Numbered from the stretch's first letter, positions 1 through 6,341 are shown. The stretch: DNA of 64,000 nucleotides from Corynebacterium rouxii (GCF_902702935.1 NZ_LR738855.1:1302001-1366000); one strand, 5' to 3'. The notes: generated by a model not told the origin, from the letters alone. A program made the numbers and translations.

Positions 1-119
1 AAAAGTGTCATTACTTGTTCGGAGAGTCGGCCTGCGATGGTGACGAGCCAGATGGTGACTGCGGAGAGGGCGACGAGGAGAGTGAAGATTGCGGCCATGG
101 TTGCTGCTGGGATAAACAT
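1..119 (-). CDS. Small membrane protein, cut by the window edge
   Basis: An ATG at 119 opens a minus-strand frame that runs off the left edge with no stop, giving about 39 visible residues. The start reads MFIPAATMAAIFTLLVALSA, a hydrophobic stretch typical of one membrane helix, continuing through TIWLVTIAGRLSEQ. It lies 19 bp after the stop of the excisionase-like gene and has the same A/C-rich coding strand as its neighbours. I do not recognise a family; a small phage membrane protein is the most that can be said. Confidence 0.5.
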   Translation of the reverse strand, partial: MFIPAATMAAIFTLLVALSAVTIWLVTIAGRLSEQVMTL

Positions 120-138
120 TTGCGGTGGTGCTTTCTTG

Positions 139-330
139 TTATTTGACGGTGTTTTTCTTGGCGTACTCATCAATCGACGAGCGCTTCACACGGAGATTCC
201 TAGGTGAGAAGAACGTGGCTTCGAGCTTCTTTTCATCGACGAGGGCGCGGATCGTGCGCTCCCCTACCTGCGTGTACTGCGAGGCCTGTTCAATGGTGAG
301 CCATTCTGGGGTCAGGGGTGGCGTGTTCAT
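139..330 (-). CDS. Excisionase-family (HTH_17-like) DNA-binding protein
   Basis: The 63-residue product contains the helix-turn-helix pattern of the excisionase/MerR-like superfamily: WLTIEQASQYTQVGERTIRA, then a basic stretch (SPRNLRVKRSSIDEY) that forms the wing and recognition segment in this family. Such proteins are phage excisionases or small regulators. Its ATG overlaps the TGA of the upstream 56-residue gene (ATGA), so the two are translationally coupled. It lies far from the integrase, where a second candidate (6565-6822) sits, so this one may be a regulator rather than the true Xis. Confidence 0.75.
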   Translation of the reverse strand: MNTPPLTPEWLTIEQASQYTQVGERTIRALVDEKKLEATFFSPRNLRVKRSSIDEYAKKNTVK

Positions 331-497
331 GCTTGTGCCTCTTGTTCGTAGAGGTCGTCGAGTTCTAGGCCGAGGTTGTTTGCTTCTAATAGGAATGCTT
401 TGGCCTGTTCGCGGTCGAATGTGAAGGTGTTTGCGATGAGGATTTCTAGTTCGTCGAGGCGGTTGAGGATTTCACTGATTCGTTTTTGTGGGTTCAT
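327..497 (-). CDS. Small hypothetical phage protein (56 aa)
   Basis: ATG at 497 with AAGGAG eight bases upstream opens a frame of 56 codons, ending at TGA 327-329, which overlaps the next ATG. The product is acidic and helical, beginning MNPQKRISEILNRLDELEIL and ending ELDDLYEQEAQA, with leucines spaced as in a short coiled coil. No family recognised. The strong ribosome site, A/C-rich codon style and ATGA coupling to the excisionase-like gene support it as real. Function unknown. Confidence 0.65.
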   Translation of the reverse strand: MNPQKRISEILNRLDELEILIANTFTFDREQAKAFLLEANNLGLELDDLYEQEAQA

Positions 498-528
498 CGT
501 GTATGCTCCTTGATGGATTGTTTTGTTT

Positions 529-553
529 AGCCCCGCTGCAGCGGGGCTTTTTT
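529..553 (+). terminator. Intrinsic terminator-like palindrome facing rightward
   Basis: A perfect 20-bp palindrome (529-548, core GCCCCGCTGCAGCGGGGC) is followed on the plus strand by six T. The T run is on the strand opposite to the leftward gene starting at 497, so it would stop rightward transcription. Related cassettes occur at 1241-1265 and 2161-2190. Confidence 0.6.
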
Positions 554-632
554 ATGCCGCTTTAGCTCTTGCCGAGGGGCTTTGTGTGCTTCACTTATTC
601 AGGGGACACATCCCCGGAAAGTGAGGTGAAGA

Positions 633-863
633 ATGATGAAGTACAAGTTGGTTATTGCCGGTAAGGAATATGTCCTTTCCGAGACCGATCGGAATATTGG
701 CGTGATTCAGCAAATCCATTCCGGGCAGTTTCCAGGGCTATGCACCGTGGATTCGGTTCGAGGACCCATCGCAGTAAATCTGTCGGAGTACGTAACCTTT
801 GTGGTTGAGGGTGACGAGTTCCGTGGGGACGTTGGGAAACCAAGAGCCGTGTTCATGAGCTAA
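633..863 (+). CDS. Small hypothetical phage protein (76 aa)
   Basis: An ATG at 633 (a second ATG follows at once) is preceded by GAGGTG at correct spacing. The 76-residue product starts MMKYKLVIAGKEYVLSETD and looks like a small beta-rich soluble protein; I recognise no family. It is the only rightward gene left of the repressor, and its last bases overlap the 3' end of the leftward gene 860-1036. A 5-4-5 inverted repeat (GGGGA-CACA-TCCCC, 602-615) just upstream of the ribosome site could be an operator or a small hairpin. Function unknown. Confidence 0.55.
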   Translation: MMKYKLVIAGKEYVLSETDRNIGVIQQIHSGQFPGLCTVDSVRGPIAVNLSEYVTFVVEGDEFRGDVGKPRAVFMS

Positions 864-1036
864 GTCCCTAGGCCTGCTATGGTGTTGGCGGTGTCCAGGG
901 CTTTTATGACGGCCTGGACATCGTCATTATCGAGTTGAGTATTGCCGTCGAGGTGGACTGTTACGTGTCCGCGCTCGGCTAAGATCTTTAAGCCTCTGAT
1001 GGAGGCCTGGAATGGATCATGGATTCCGTTAGTCAT
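860..1036 (-). CDS. Small hypothetical phage protein (58 aa)
   Basis: ATG at 1036 with AAGGA six bases upstream opens a 58-codon frame ending in TAG at 860-862. The product begins MTNGIHDPFQASIRGLKILA and ends DVQAVIKALDTANTIAGLGT. Composition is that of a soluble alpha/beta protein; no family recognised. It follows the 54-residue gene at 1061-1225 by 24 bp in the same direction, and its stop overlaps the convergent gene 633-863. The good ribosome site and codon style fitting the leftward block support it. Confidence 0.6.
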   Translation of the reverse strand: MTNGIHDPFQASIRGLKILAERGHVTVHLDGNTQLDNDDVQAVIKALDTANTIAGLGT

Positions 1037-1060
1037 TGTGTGTCCTTGTCGAGGTAGTTG

Positions 1061-1225
1061 CTAGTCGTCTTGGGTGGCCGCTTGGTTGCCCAAGGCACAT
1101 TCCATGAGGGCTTTAGTGGTATCTGGCAGAATTTCGTATTCGATATGTATCCCCTCCGGAGCCCCATCAACGTCCAGGTTGATGCCGGTGCTCGTTGGGT
1201 TGATGTTCAATTTGGCGATTTTCAT
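1061..1225 (-). CDS. Small hypothetical phage protein (54 aa)
   Basis: ATG at 1225 with AAGGGA upstream opens a 54-codon frame ending in TAG at 1061-1063. The product begins MKIAKLNINPTSTGINLDVD and ends ECALGNQAATQDD. No family recognised. It sits between the antirepressor gene (stop at 1289) and gene 860-1036, so it is part of the leftward early operon. The leader contains a weak hairpin and the recurring cassette described at 1241-1265. Confidence 0.6.
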   Translation of the reverse strand: MKIAKLNINPTSTGINLDVDGAPEGIHIEYEILPDTTKALMECALGNQAATQDD

Positions 1226-1240
1226 ATCTATCCCTTTCTT

Positions 1241-1265
1241 GTCCCAGCTAGGGGCTTTTCTTATG
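1241..1265 (+). repeat. Copy of the recurring hairpin/T-run cassette
   Basis: The plus strand reads CCC-AGCTA-GGGG, then C and a T-rich tract, then TTATGCGGCG. This matches the layout of 529-560 and 2161-2196 (hairpin, T run, TTATGCCGC), though its stem is weaker. Confidence 0.4.
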
Positions 1266-1288
1266 CGGCGACCTGATTGGGGTCTCCT

Positions 1289-2119
1289 TTATGCTGCGTC
1301 GTCTATTTGGAATCGGCCGTCGAGGGTGTGCTGTGTGAAATGTCCGCTTGATGTGAGGGCGTTGGCGTTGATCGGTAGGCCGTCTTTCATTAGCTGGTCA
1401 CGGAGGTCGATTTCGCGTTCGGGGCGGACTCGGGTGCGTAGCCTGCGTTTGCCTCCGTATTCGCCGTGGTCGTGCGAGTAGAGCCATTGGCGGCCTTTGG
1501 CCGTTGGTTTACCGTGGTCAGGGCCGCGTCGGCGGCTACCGTATTTTGTTGGGTGGCTTCCTCGCTGGTCGATGATGTATTTGTTTGTGTAGAGGTGTTC
1601 GAAGAATTTTCTGGCGGGGACGTCTCCGAAGTATTTTTTGGAGAAATCGGTGAGTGTGATGCCGTTTCCTGCGTGGATGTTGCGTTGGAATTCTTCGAGC
1701 TTTTCGTTCTTGGCTTCCAGGGCGAGACGTTCGGTTTCGGCGTTCATCGCGATTTGGATCAGTTCGAGGCGGGTTAGTTCCGCGCCGTTGATCTTCGGGG
1801 CGCGGGCTTTTTTCTCGCATTCGATGAAGTATTGGCGGGCCTGCTTGCCTTTATCGGTGCGTTGGATCATGGAGATTTCTTTCGCCATATCCAAGCTGAT
1901 GATGTGATTATGTCGGGTATTCGCCAAATTTGGCGAGCCGGCGTGACCTGCAACTTTTTCTTTAATTAGCTCAAAGTCGAGCCCTTCCGTGAAGCCATAG
2001 CCAATCATTTGCTTCATCCAGTTGGTGTAGTCGCGCCTGACCTCAAGGAACTGGTGTAGGTCGCGTCCCATGACAGCCTGAATGCCGTCCTTATTGGCCA
2101 ATGGGATTAGGTCTGACAT
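1289..2119 (-). CDS. AntA/AntB-type phage antirepressor
   Basis: The 276-residue protein has an N-terminal AntA/AntB-like domain (about residues 5-105), seen in DYTNWMKQMIGYGFTEGLDF and SLDMAKEISMIQRTDKGKQA, the usual signature before a conserved YF-EKK segment. The C-terminal half (about 135-240) resembles a KilA-C-type DNA-binding region: NGITLTDFSKKYFG followed by a basic stretch with KGRQWLYS. In temperate phages such proteins counter the lysogenic repressor. The ATG at 2119 is preceded by AAGGAG. It is the second gene of the leftward operon, after the Cro-like gene, and thus under the operator-controlled promoter at 2455-2483. Exact repressor partner unknown. Confidence 0.85.
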   Translation of the reverse strand: MSDLIPLANKDGIQAVMGRDLHQFLEVRRDYTNWMKQMIGYGFTEGLDFELIKEKVAGHAGSPNLANTRHNHIISLDMAKEISMIQRTDKGKQARQYFIECEKKARAPKINGAELTRLELIQIAMNAETERLALEAKNEKLEEFQRNIHAGNGITLTDFSKKYFGDVPARKFFEHLYTNKYIIDQRGSHPTKYGSRRRGPDHGKPTAKGRQWLYSHDHGEYGGKRRLRTRVRPEREIDLRDQLMKDGLPINANALTSSGHFTQHTLDGRFQIDDAA

Positions 2120-2160
2120 TGTGTTATAATCTCCTTTGTGGATTTCGGATTAATCTCCGC

Positions 2161-2190
2161 GCCCCCTGCTTTTGCAGGGGGCATTTTTTA
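2161..2190 (+). terminator. Intrinsic terminator-like hairpin facing rightward
   Basis: A perfect 9-bp stem (GCCCCCTGC / GCAGGGGGC, loop TTTT, 2161-2182) is followed by A and six T on the plus strand. It lies between the Cro-like and antirepressor genes, both leftward, so its T run is again on the non-coding side. It may block antisense transcription, or act as a hairpin in the leftward mRNA. Confidence 0.6.
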
Positions 2191-2409
2191 TGCCGCGATT
2201 GCGTCAATCAGCAGCATGGTTCCGTAGGGGCGCCCTGTTAGGAATTGGAGTTTCACTAGATCCGATACTTTTGGAGCGCTACTACCTTTTCTCCAGCATC
2301 GGATTGTGTGCCCTGTGCGCCCAATTTTTGCGCCTAATTTTTCGTCACTACTCAATCCGAGCTGCTCCCTTGCTTGATCTAGGACGGTTGGGTCTAGCCG
2401 AGCTTTCAA
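2188..2409 (-). CDS. Cro-like / XRE-type small DNA-binding protein
   Basis: The 73-residue protein carries a lambda-repressor-like helix-turn-helix: KLGAKIGRTGHTIRCWRKGS followed by PKVSDLVKLQFLTGRPYG. It is the first gene of the leftward operon, where Cro-type regulators usually lie. The start is TTG at 2407-2409, chosen because a strong AGGAGGT lies nine bases upstream and no ATG or GTG fits. The last codons (Ala-Ala-stop) fall within the TTATGCCGC cassette. Its promoter and three operator copies are at 2430-2483. It probably represses the lysogeny promoter, but that is inferred. Confidence 0.75.
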   Translation of the reverse strand: MKARLDPTVLDQAREQLGLSSDEKLGAKIGRTGHTIRCWRKGSSAPKVSDLVKLQFLTGRPYGTMLLIDAIAA

Positions 2410-2429
2410 GGTGGGTACCTCCTAACTGG

Positions 2430-2482
2430 TGTCTATTTCTCGCTCACATGGCTAATTATTGCTCATGTGTCTAACTTTTGCA
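2430..2482. repeat. Operator array: three direct repeats, 19-bp period
   Basis: Three copies of a 15-bp element start at 2430 (TGTCTATTTCTCGCT), 2449 (TGGCTAATTATTGCT) and 2468 (TGTCTAACTTTTGCA), exactly 19 bp apart. An inverted fourth copy lies at 2525-2539 (TGTCTAATTTTTGTA on the minus strand). Copy 2468 lies between the -35 and -10 of the leftward promoter and copy 2449 covers its -10. The inverted copy covers the -35 of the repressor promoter. This is the layout of a phage immunity operator; the binding protein is inferred to be the repressor at 2570. Confidence 0.75.
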
Positions 2483-2483
2483 A
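2455..2483 (-). promoter_or_regulatory. Leftward early promoter of the Cro-like/antirepressor operon
   Basis: On the minus strand TTGCAA (2478-2483) and AATAAT (2455-2460) are separated by exactly 17 bp and lie about 45-75 bp upstream of the TTG start at 2409. Two operator copies overlap these elements, so a bound repressor would block the promoter. Confidence 0.7.
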
Positions 2484-2521
2484 GTTTTTTGACTATTTTT
2501 TACAAAATGCCTGCTAGATAT

Positions 2522-2562
2522 GTGTACAAAAATTAGACATAGCGGAGTTTTTTATGTAGTAT
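2522..2562 (+). promoter_or_regulatory. Repressor promoter with overlapping operator, leaderless
   Basis: TTAGAC (2533-2538) and TAGTAT (2557-2562) are 18 bp apart. The ATG of the repressor follows the -10 by seven bases with no Shine-Dalgarno sequence, so the transcript probably starts at or next to the ATG. The inverted operator copy (2525-2539) covers the -35, which suggests autoregulation. Confidence 0.6.
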
Positions 2563-2569
2563 TTACCCT

Positions 2570-3037
2570 ATGAAACATCTCGAATGGCTAGACCGGACGA
2601 CTGCCGGCGACTCTCTCAGGCAAATATCCGAGAGGTCAGATATTCCGCTCGCTACACTCTCGCATCAGATGAGAAAAGAGACCTTTAAGCCCGAGCTCAT
2701 AATCAGAATCTCCGAGGCGTACGGCGAATCCCCAGTGATCGCCCTTGTCGATCTAGGATTTATGTCATCCAGATGGATAAAAGAACCAGGGGTGCGAACC
2801 GCGCTATCACGGGCGACCGATGAGGAATTGACGGACGAGCTACTTCGCAGACTTCGCCTCATTGAGGACACACCAGTTGATGATCTGGCGGAACTCAGAC
2901 GCAACACCCCCACGCCTCCCCCGAGTGTCAGAGCCATCAGCGATGATGAAGCAGCCGCAGCGATCCGCGAAGCGCACCAACTCCGCGGAGCCGCGCACCC
3001 AGCCACGACCGAACTTACAGAACCAGAAACCCCATAA
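2570..3037 (+). CDS. Phage immunity repressor (HTH protein)
   Basis: The 155-residue protein has an N-terminal helix-turn-helix (about residues 15-60): LRQISERSDIPLATLSHQMR then PELIIRISEAYGESPVIALV, a pattern seen in repressors of actinobacterial temperate phages. The middle is charged and helical, and the C-terminal third is Pro/Ala/Glu-rich and probably flexible. There is no LexA/CI-like peptidase domain, so inactivation would not be by self-cleavage. The next gene, an ImmA-type protease 12 bp downstream, is a likely cleaving partner, as in ICEBs1-type immR/immA pairs. The mRNA appears leaderless. The role as repressor is inferred from HTH, position and operators. Confidence 0.8.
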   Translation: MKHLEWLDRTTAGDSLRQISERSDIPLATLSHQMRKETFKPELIIRISEAYGESPVIALVDLGFMSSRWIKEPGVRTALSRATDEELTDELLRRLRLIEDTPVDDLAELRRNTPTPPPSVRAISDDEAAAAIREAHQLRGAAHPATTELTEPETP

Positions 3038-3049
3038 GGAGAAAACAGC

Positions 3050-3427
3050 ATGAACCTAGACGAGCTATCCCAACATCTAGGCGTGCGTATCCTTGAGACC
3101 AAAGACCTACCAAAAGGGACAGACGGCATGTACATACACCACAGCCGGCTCATCCTCATCCGCCACGGGCTAGACCGATGGAATTACAACTCAGTCCTAG
3201 CCCACGAGCTCGGGCACGCGTGGCACGGTGATGACATCCACGGCGACCCACGCCTCGAACGTCGAGCCGACCAATTCGCCGCCCAAATCCTCATCACCCC
3301 CACCGAGTATCGACTTGCCGAAAACCTCCACGAAGCCCACGCCAGCGGAATAGCATACGAGCTAGGCGTAACACCACACCTCGTCGAAGTGTGGCAAAAC
3401 ATGTACGAAAGGATCGCCGTCCCATGA
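3050..3427 (+). CDS. ImmA/IrrE-type metallopeptidase (copy 1)
   Basis: The 125-residue protein carries the zinc protease motif HELGH at 52-56, in the family context LAHELGHAWHGD, followed by ERRADQFAAQ at the position of the third ligand helix. Known ImmA proteins cleave their cognate element repressor and so trigger induction. The gene lies 12 bp behind the repressor, with a strong AAGGAG before the ATG, and its TGA overlaps the ATG of the next gene. A paralogue lies at 5773-6156. The substrate is inferred to be the repressor at 2570. Confidence 0.85.
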   Translation: MNLDELSQHLGVRILETKDLPKGTDGMYIHHSRLILIRHGLDRWNYNSVLAHELGHAWHGDDIHGDPRLERRADQFAAQILITPTEYRLAENLHEAHASGIAYELGVTPHLVEVWQNMYERIAVP

Positions 3428-4524
3428 GTATCAACCAAGCAATTGAAGACCTAGCGCGTCGAGTGCGAGAACTCAAACCCATCATCGAAACCGAAGAAGC
3501 AACAAAGACCGCATTCATCATCCCATTCATCAGCAACGTCCTTGGATACGACGTCACAGACCCGCGCGAGGTAATCCCGGAATACACAGCAGACATCGGG
3601 GTCAAGAAGGGCGAAAAGGTCGACTTTGCCATCAAATCAGGCGAAGACTTCCGGTTCCTCATCGAGTGCAAGAAAGTAGGCGAACCGCTAAACCTCGACC
3701 ATGCAAACCAGCTTGTCAGGTACTTCAACGTCACCGACACCGAGTTCGCGATCCTCACCAATGGCGAGGTCTACCAGTTCTACGCGCAACTCGATGCGAT
3801 GAACCGCATGGACGAAAAGCCGTTCATGACAATTGATCTTGGCAACATCGACCCTCGCGTGTTCCCATACCTCGAAATGTGCACAAAAGCGCAATTCGAC
3901 TCCGATACCATCGCGGCGAATGCAGAAGAACTGAAATATATTGCTGAGATTAAGAAACTGATCGCCGCGCTGTTCAAGGAACCAATCGACGAATGGGTTA
4001 AATGGCTGGCTAGCAAGGTGACAACAAAGCGCATGACAGCGCAGAACCTCGAAACATTTACAAGCATCGTAGCCACTGCATCGAGCCAATTCCTCCGTGA
4101 TGAGGCTAACCGACGACTCCGTTCAGCGCAGGATCTAGAAGACCCTGCTGGGGCAATGCCGACCGACGTCGAGCGACCAAATACCGCTTCTGCTCCACAG
4201 GCAGCACTAGACGATGGCGATGAACCGCAAGGGGACATCGTGACAACAGAGGAGGAGATCGAAGGCTACAGCATTATTCGCGCTATTTGCTGCTCCGAAG
4301 TACCAGCAAAAGACATCGTTATGCGAGACGCAAAGTCTTACTGTGCAGTCCTCTACCAAGACAATAACCGCAAACCAATCGCGCGACTGTACTTTGACAG
4401 GAAGATCCCTCGCATCGGGATCTTCGACGAGAACAAGGTTGAGAAGCATCATGATCTAGAAGACATCGCAGCTATTTATGACTACGCGGACGAACTTCGT
4501 GCGCGTGCGCGTTCTCTGCGATAA
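3424..4524 (+). CDS. PD-(D/E)XK nuclease-like protein, type I restriction R N-terminal type
   Basis: The 366-residue protein begins with the fold of the type I restriction HsdR N-terminal family (about residues 20-140). The core is VDFAIKSGEDFRFLIECKK, giving D67 and E81-x-K83 of the PD-(D/E)XK site. No helicase motifs follow, so it is not an HsdR subunit; the C-terminal half is unassigned and holds an acidic linker (about 235-275). The start is the ATG at 3424, which overlaps the ImmA TGA; an upstream in-frame ATG at 3391 lies inside ImmA. Stand-alone proteins of this type are common in mobile elements. A role in superinfection exclusion or defence is a guess. Confidence 0.75.
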   Translation: MSINQAIEDLARRVRELKPIIETEEATKTAFIIPFISNVLGYDVTDPREVIPEYTADIGVKKGEKVDFAIKSGEDFRFLIECKKVGEPLNLDHANQLVRYFNVTDTEFAILTNGEVYQFYAQLDAMNRMDEKPFMTIDLGNIDPRVFPYLEMCTKAQFDSDTIAANAEELKYIAEIKKLIAALFKEPIDEWVKWLASKVTTKRMTAQNLETFTSIVATASSQFLRDEANRRLRSAQDLEDPAGAMPTDVERPNTASAPQAALDDGDEPQGDIVTTEEEIEGYSIIRAICCSEVPAKDIVMRDAKSYCAVLYQDNNRKPIARLYFDRKIPRIGIFDENKVEKHHDLEDIAAIYDYADELRARARSLR

Positions 4525-4536
4525 AAGAGTAAACAG

Positions 4537-4578
4537 CTCCCTCTCGTGCTCAACTTGGCGAAAGGGCACGAGAGGGAG
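4537..4578 (+). repeat. 13-bp inverted repeat after the nuclease-like gene
   Basis: CTCCCTCTCGTGC (4537-4549) and its exact reverse complement (4566-4578) are separated by 16 bp. The hairpin follows the gene stop by 12 bp. No T run follows, so it may be a factor-dependent terminator or an mRNA-stabilising hairpin. Confidence 0.5.
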
Positions 4579-4585
4579 ACGCTGA

Positions 4586-4780
4586 CCAAAGCGCACCACA
4601 TGCAAGGCCGCGCACCCTGACCTAAGGAGAAGTCTAGCCAATGGCCTCCATGCCGTCCCGCCCGCTGACTACGATGACGGCACAGTACAAGAATTCGACT
4701 ACGACATCCCCCATGCCGCAGACTCCAGCCCGGACGAAAATGAAGAACGATTGAAACGAGGTGAAGACCCAATTGACTAA
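4586..4780 (+). pseudogene. Start-less ORF, probable 3' remnant of a lost gene
   Basis: A frame without an ATG, GTG or TTG start runs from the stop at 4583-4585 to TAA at 4778-4780. Its second half is acidic and protein-like: ADYDDGTVQEFDYDIPHAAD, then SSPDENEERLKRGEDPID. The tail RGEDPID and its overlap with the next gene resemble the tail RGENPIA of the RhuM-like gene, which likewise overlaps its neighbour. A deletion that joined the nuclease gene to the tail of another gene would explain it. A competing 37-codon ATG frame at 4641 has a good ribosome site but unlikely composition. Confidence 0.4.
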
Positions 4781-5792
4781 CCCAAGCCAAATCGCGATCT
4801 ACACAACAGAAGACGGAGCCGCACACGTCCGCCTGCAACTCAAACAAGGCACCGCCTGGCTCACACAAAAACAAATGGCCGAACTCTTCGACGTCGGCGT
4901 CTCCGCTATCAGCAAACATCTCAAAACGATCTACACCGACGGCGAACTATCCCGCGAAGCAACTATTTCCAAAATGGAAAATGTTGCCCTTGAACAGGGG
5001 CGAACCGTTCGACGCAGAATTGAACACTACAATCTCGAAGCCATCCTCGCCGTCGGGTACCGAGTGCGCGGCCCCCGCGGTAGCCAGTTCCGCAAATGGG
5101 CAACAGAAGTACTCACCGAATACCTCATCAAAGGTTTCGCAATGGATGACAAACGCCTGAAAAATGACGGTACGGATACCCACTTTGATGAACTACTCGA
5201 GCGGATTCGAGAAATCAGAGCCTCTGAACGGCAATTCTTCCGCAAGATTTGCGATGTTATCGCGAAAACCAGCGACGACTACGAAGAGAAAAAGTCCTAC
5301 ACCGAAGTCCGGAATTTCTTCGCTGGAATCCAGAACCGGCTCCACTACGCGACCCATCACCACACTGCCGCACAAATCATTTTCAAGCGTGCCGACCATA
5401 GAAAAGCCAATGCAGGTCTGACCACATGGGCAGGTGAAGTCCCACATAAGTCAGACATGATGGTGGCTAAGAATTTCCTCACCGACGACGAGCTGCGGCG
5501 TATGAATCGCCTTACGACGATGTTCCTTGACTATGCAGAAGATCAGGCTGAACGCAGGAAAACCCTACTTCTTAAGGATTGGATGGCAAAGACTGATGCC
5601 TGGCTTGTTTTTAATGACCGAGATGTACTTCAAGGTTTTGGGGACCGGTCGCACAAGCAGGCTGTGAACAAGGCTAAAAGCGAGTGGGATAAGTATCAGG
5701 GCGTTATTGACCAAGGGGTTAATGAGCTTGATATGAAGCAGTTGGAGCAGGAAGTGAAGGAATTAAGCCGAGGTGAAAACCCCATCGCCTAA
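4773..5792 (+). CDS. RhuM-family (Virulence_RhuM) protein
   Basis: The product of about 339 residues matches the RhuM family: an opening IAIYTTEDGAAHVRLQLKQG, then WLTQKQMAELFDVGVSAISK (a winged-HTH-like segment), VGYRVRGPRGSQFRKWATEV, and a conserved C-terminal region with GFAMDDKRL and FFRKI. These proteins occur in mobile elements and pathogenicity islands; their biochemical role is not established. A GTG at 4761 is in frame, but it lies inside GAGGTG (4758-4763), which is better placed as ribosome site for the TTG at 4773. Codon style changes from A/C-rich to G/T-rich near 5450-5600, inside this gene. The 3' end overlaps the second ImmA gene by 20 bp. Confidence 0.8.
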   Translation: MTNPSQIAIYTTEDGAAHVRLQLKQGTAWLTQKQMAELFDVGVSAISKHLKTIYTDGELSREATISKMENVALEQGRTVRRRIEHYNLEAILAVGYRVRGPRGSQFRKWATEVLTEYLIKGFAMDDKRLKNDGTDTHFDELLERIREIRASERQFFRKICDVIAKTSDDYEEKKSYTEVRNFFAGIQNRLHYATHHHTAAQIIFKRADHRKANAGLTTWAGEVPHKSDMMVAKNFLTDDELRRMNRLTTMFLDYAEDQAERRKTLLLKDWMAKTDAWLVFNDRDVLQGFGDRSHKQAVNKAKSEWDKYQGVIDQGVNELDMKQLEQEVKELSRGENPIA

Positions 5793-6156
5793 CGACCTCA
5801 TCCACCTAGCCGAAGCGGCTGGCGTCACCATCGTGTGGCATAAAGGTGGGCCCAAAGGGGCGTGGATGCCGCACTGTAACAGGATCAGCGTGCGTCACGG
5901 CATGGATGATGTCACTACTCGTTGCACCTTGGCGCATGAGCTTGCGCATATGTGGTTGAGGCATCCGGCTCCAGCTAGCGGTAGGCAGGAGTTGCAGGCT
6001 GACCGGTTTGCGGCGAGGTTGTTGGTGTCGCCTGTGGAGTATGAGCTTGCGGAGCGTATTTTTGATGCCCGGGTGCAGCTGATTGCTGCGGAGTTGGGTG
6101 TGACGGTGGAGCTTCTTGGTGTGTGGCGGGGCTTGTATGAAAAAGGAAGAGTTTAA
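5773..6156 (+). CDS. ImmA/IrrE-type metallopeptidase (copy 2)
   Basis: The 127-residue protein has HELAH at 55-59 within TLAHELAHMWLRH, and ELQADRFAARLLVSPVEYEL downstream, parallel to ERRADQFAAQ in copy 1. Both copies end alike (VEVWQNMYERI and LGVWRGLYEKG), so they are paralogues, but their codon style differs strongly: this one has a G/T-rich coding strand. The GTG start at 5773 overlaps the RhuM-like gene by 20 bp, with GAAGGA 11 bases upstream. No second repressor gene is seen beside it, so its substrate is unclear: the RhuM-like protein, the element repressor, or a protein from another phage. Confidence 0.82.
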   Translation: MKTPSPNDLIHLAEAAGVTIVWHKGGPKGAWMPHCNRISVRHGMDDVTTRCTLAHELAHMWLRHPAPASGRQELQADRFAARLLVSPVEYELAERIFDARVQLIAAELGVTVELLGVWRGLYEKGRV

Positions 6157-6168
6157 GGGTTTGCCCAC

Positions 6169-6198
6169 TTGAAACATAACGTATATGTGCGTTATAAT
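6169..6198 (+). promoter_or_regulatory. Strong rightward promoter with an inverted repeat over the -10
   Basis: TTGAAA (6169-6174) and a perfect TATAAT (6193-6198) are 18 bp apart. An inverted repeat ATAACG-N8-CGTTAT (6176-6181 and 6190-6195) fills the spacer and overlaps the -10, as expected for a repressor site. It drives the small membrane protein genes and perhaps excisionase-like protein and integrase. Confidence 0.7.
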
Positions 6199-6227
6199 GG
6201 TTGTATAAACAGAAAGGAGGTGACAAC

Positions 6228-6341
6228 ATGGAAAACACCATCGCACTGATAGCAACCATCACAGCTAGCGCCATAGCACTCAGCACAGAAGCGCGAAAAT
6301 GGTACATCATCATCAAGAAGGAGAAACGCAAAAAGAAATAG
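6228..6341 (+). CDS. Small membrane peptide (37 aa)
   Basis: An ATG at 6228 follows a very strong AAAGGAGGTGA site and opens a 37-codon frame. The product has one hydrophobic helix (residues 4-19, TIALIATITASAIALS) and a highly basic tail ending KKEKRKKK. That shape fits a membrane-anchored phage peptide such as a small toxin, an exclusion protein or a leader peptide. It is the first gene after the operator-controlled promoter at 6169-6198. No family recognised. Confidence 0.6.
   Translation: MENTIALIATITASAIALSTEARKWYIIIKKEKRKKK

Noticed and set aside
2430..2482. CRISPR-like array
   Set aside because: The repeats are only about 15 bp, abut with 4-bp gaps and carry promoter elements; they are operators.
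4641..4754. 37-codon frame from the ATG at 4641
   Set aside because: It has a good AAGGAG, but the product is Thr/Met/Pro-rich and unlike a protein; the overlapping acidic frame is more coherent.
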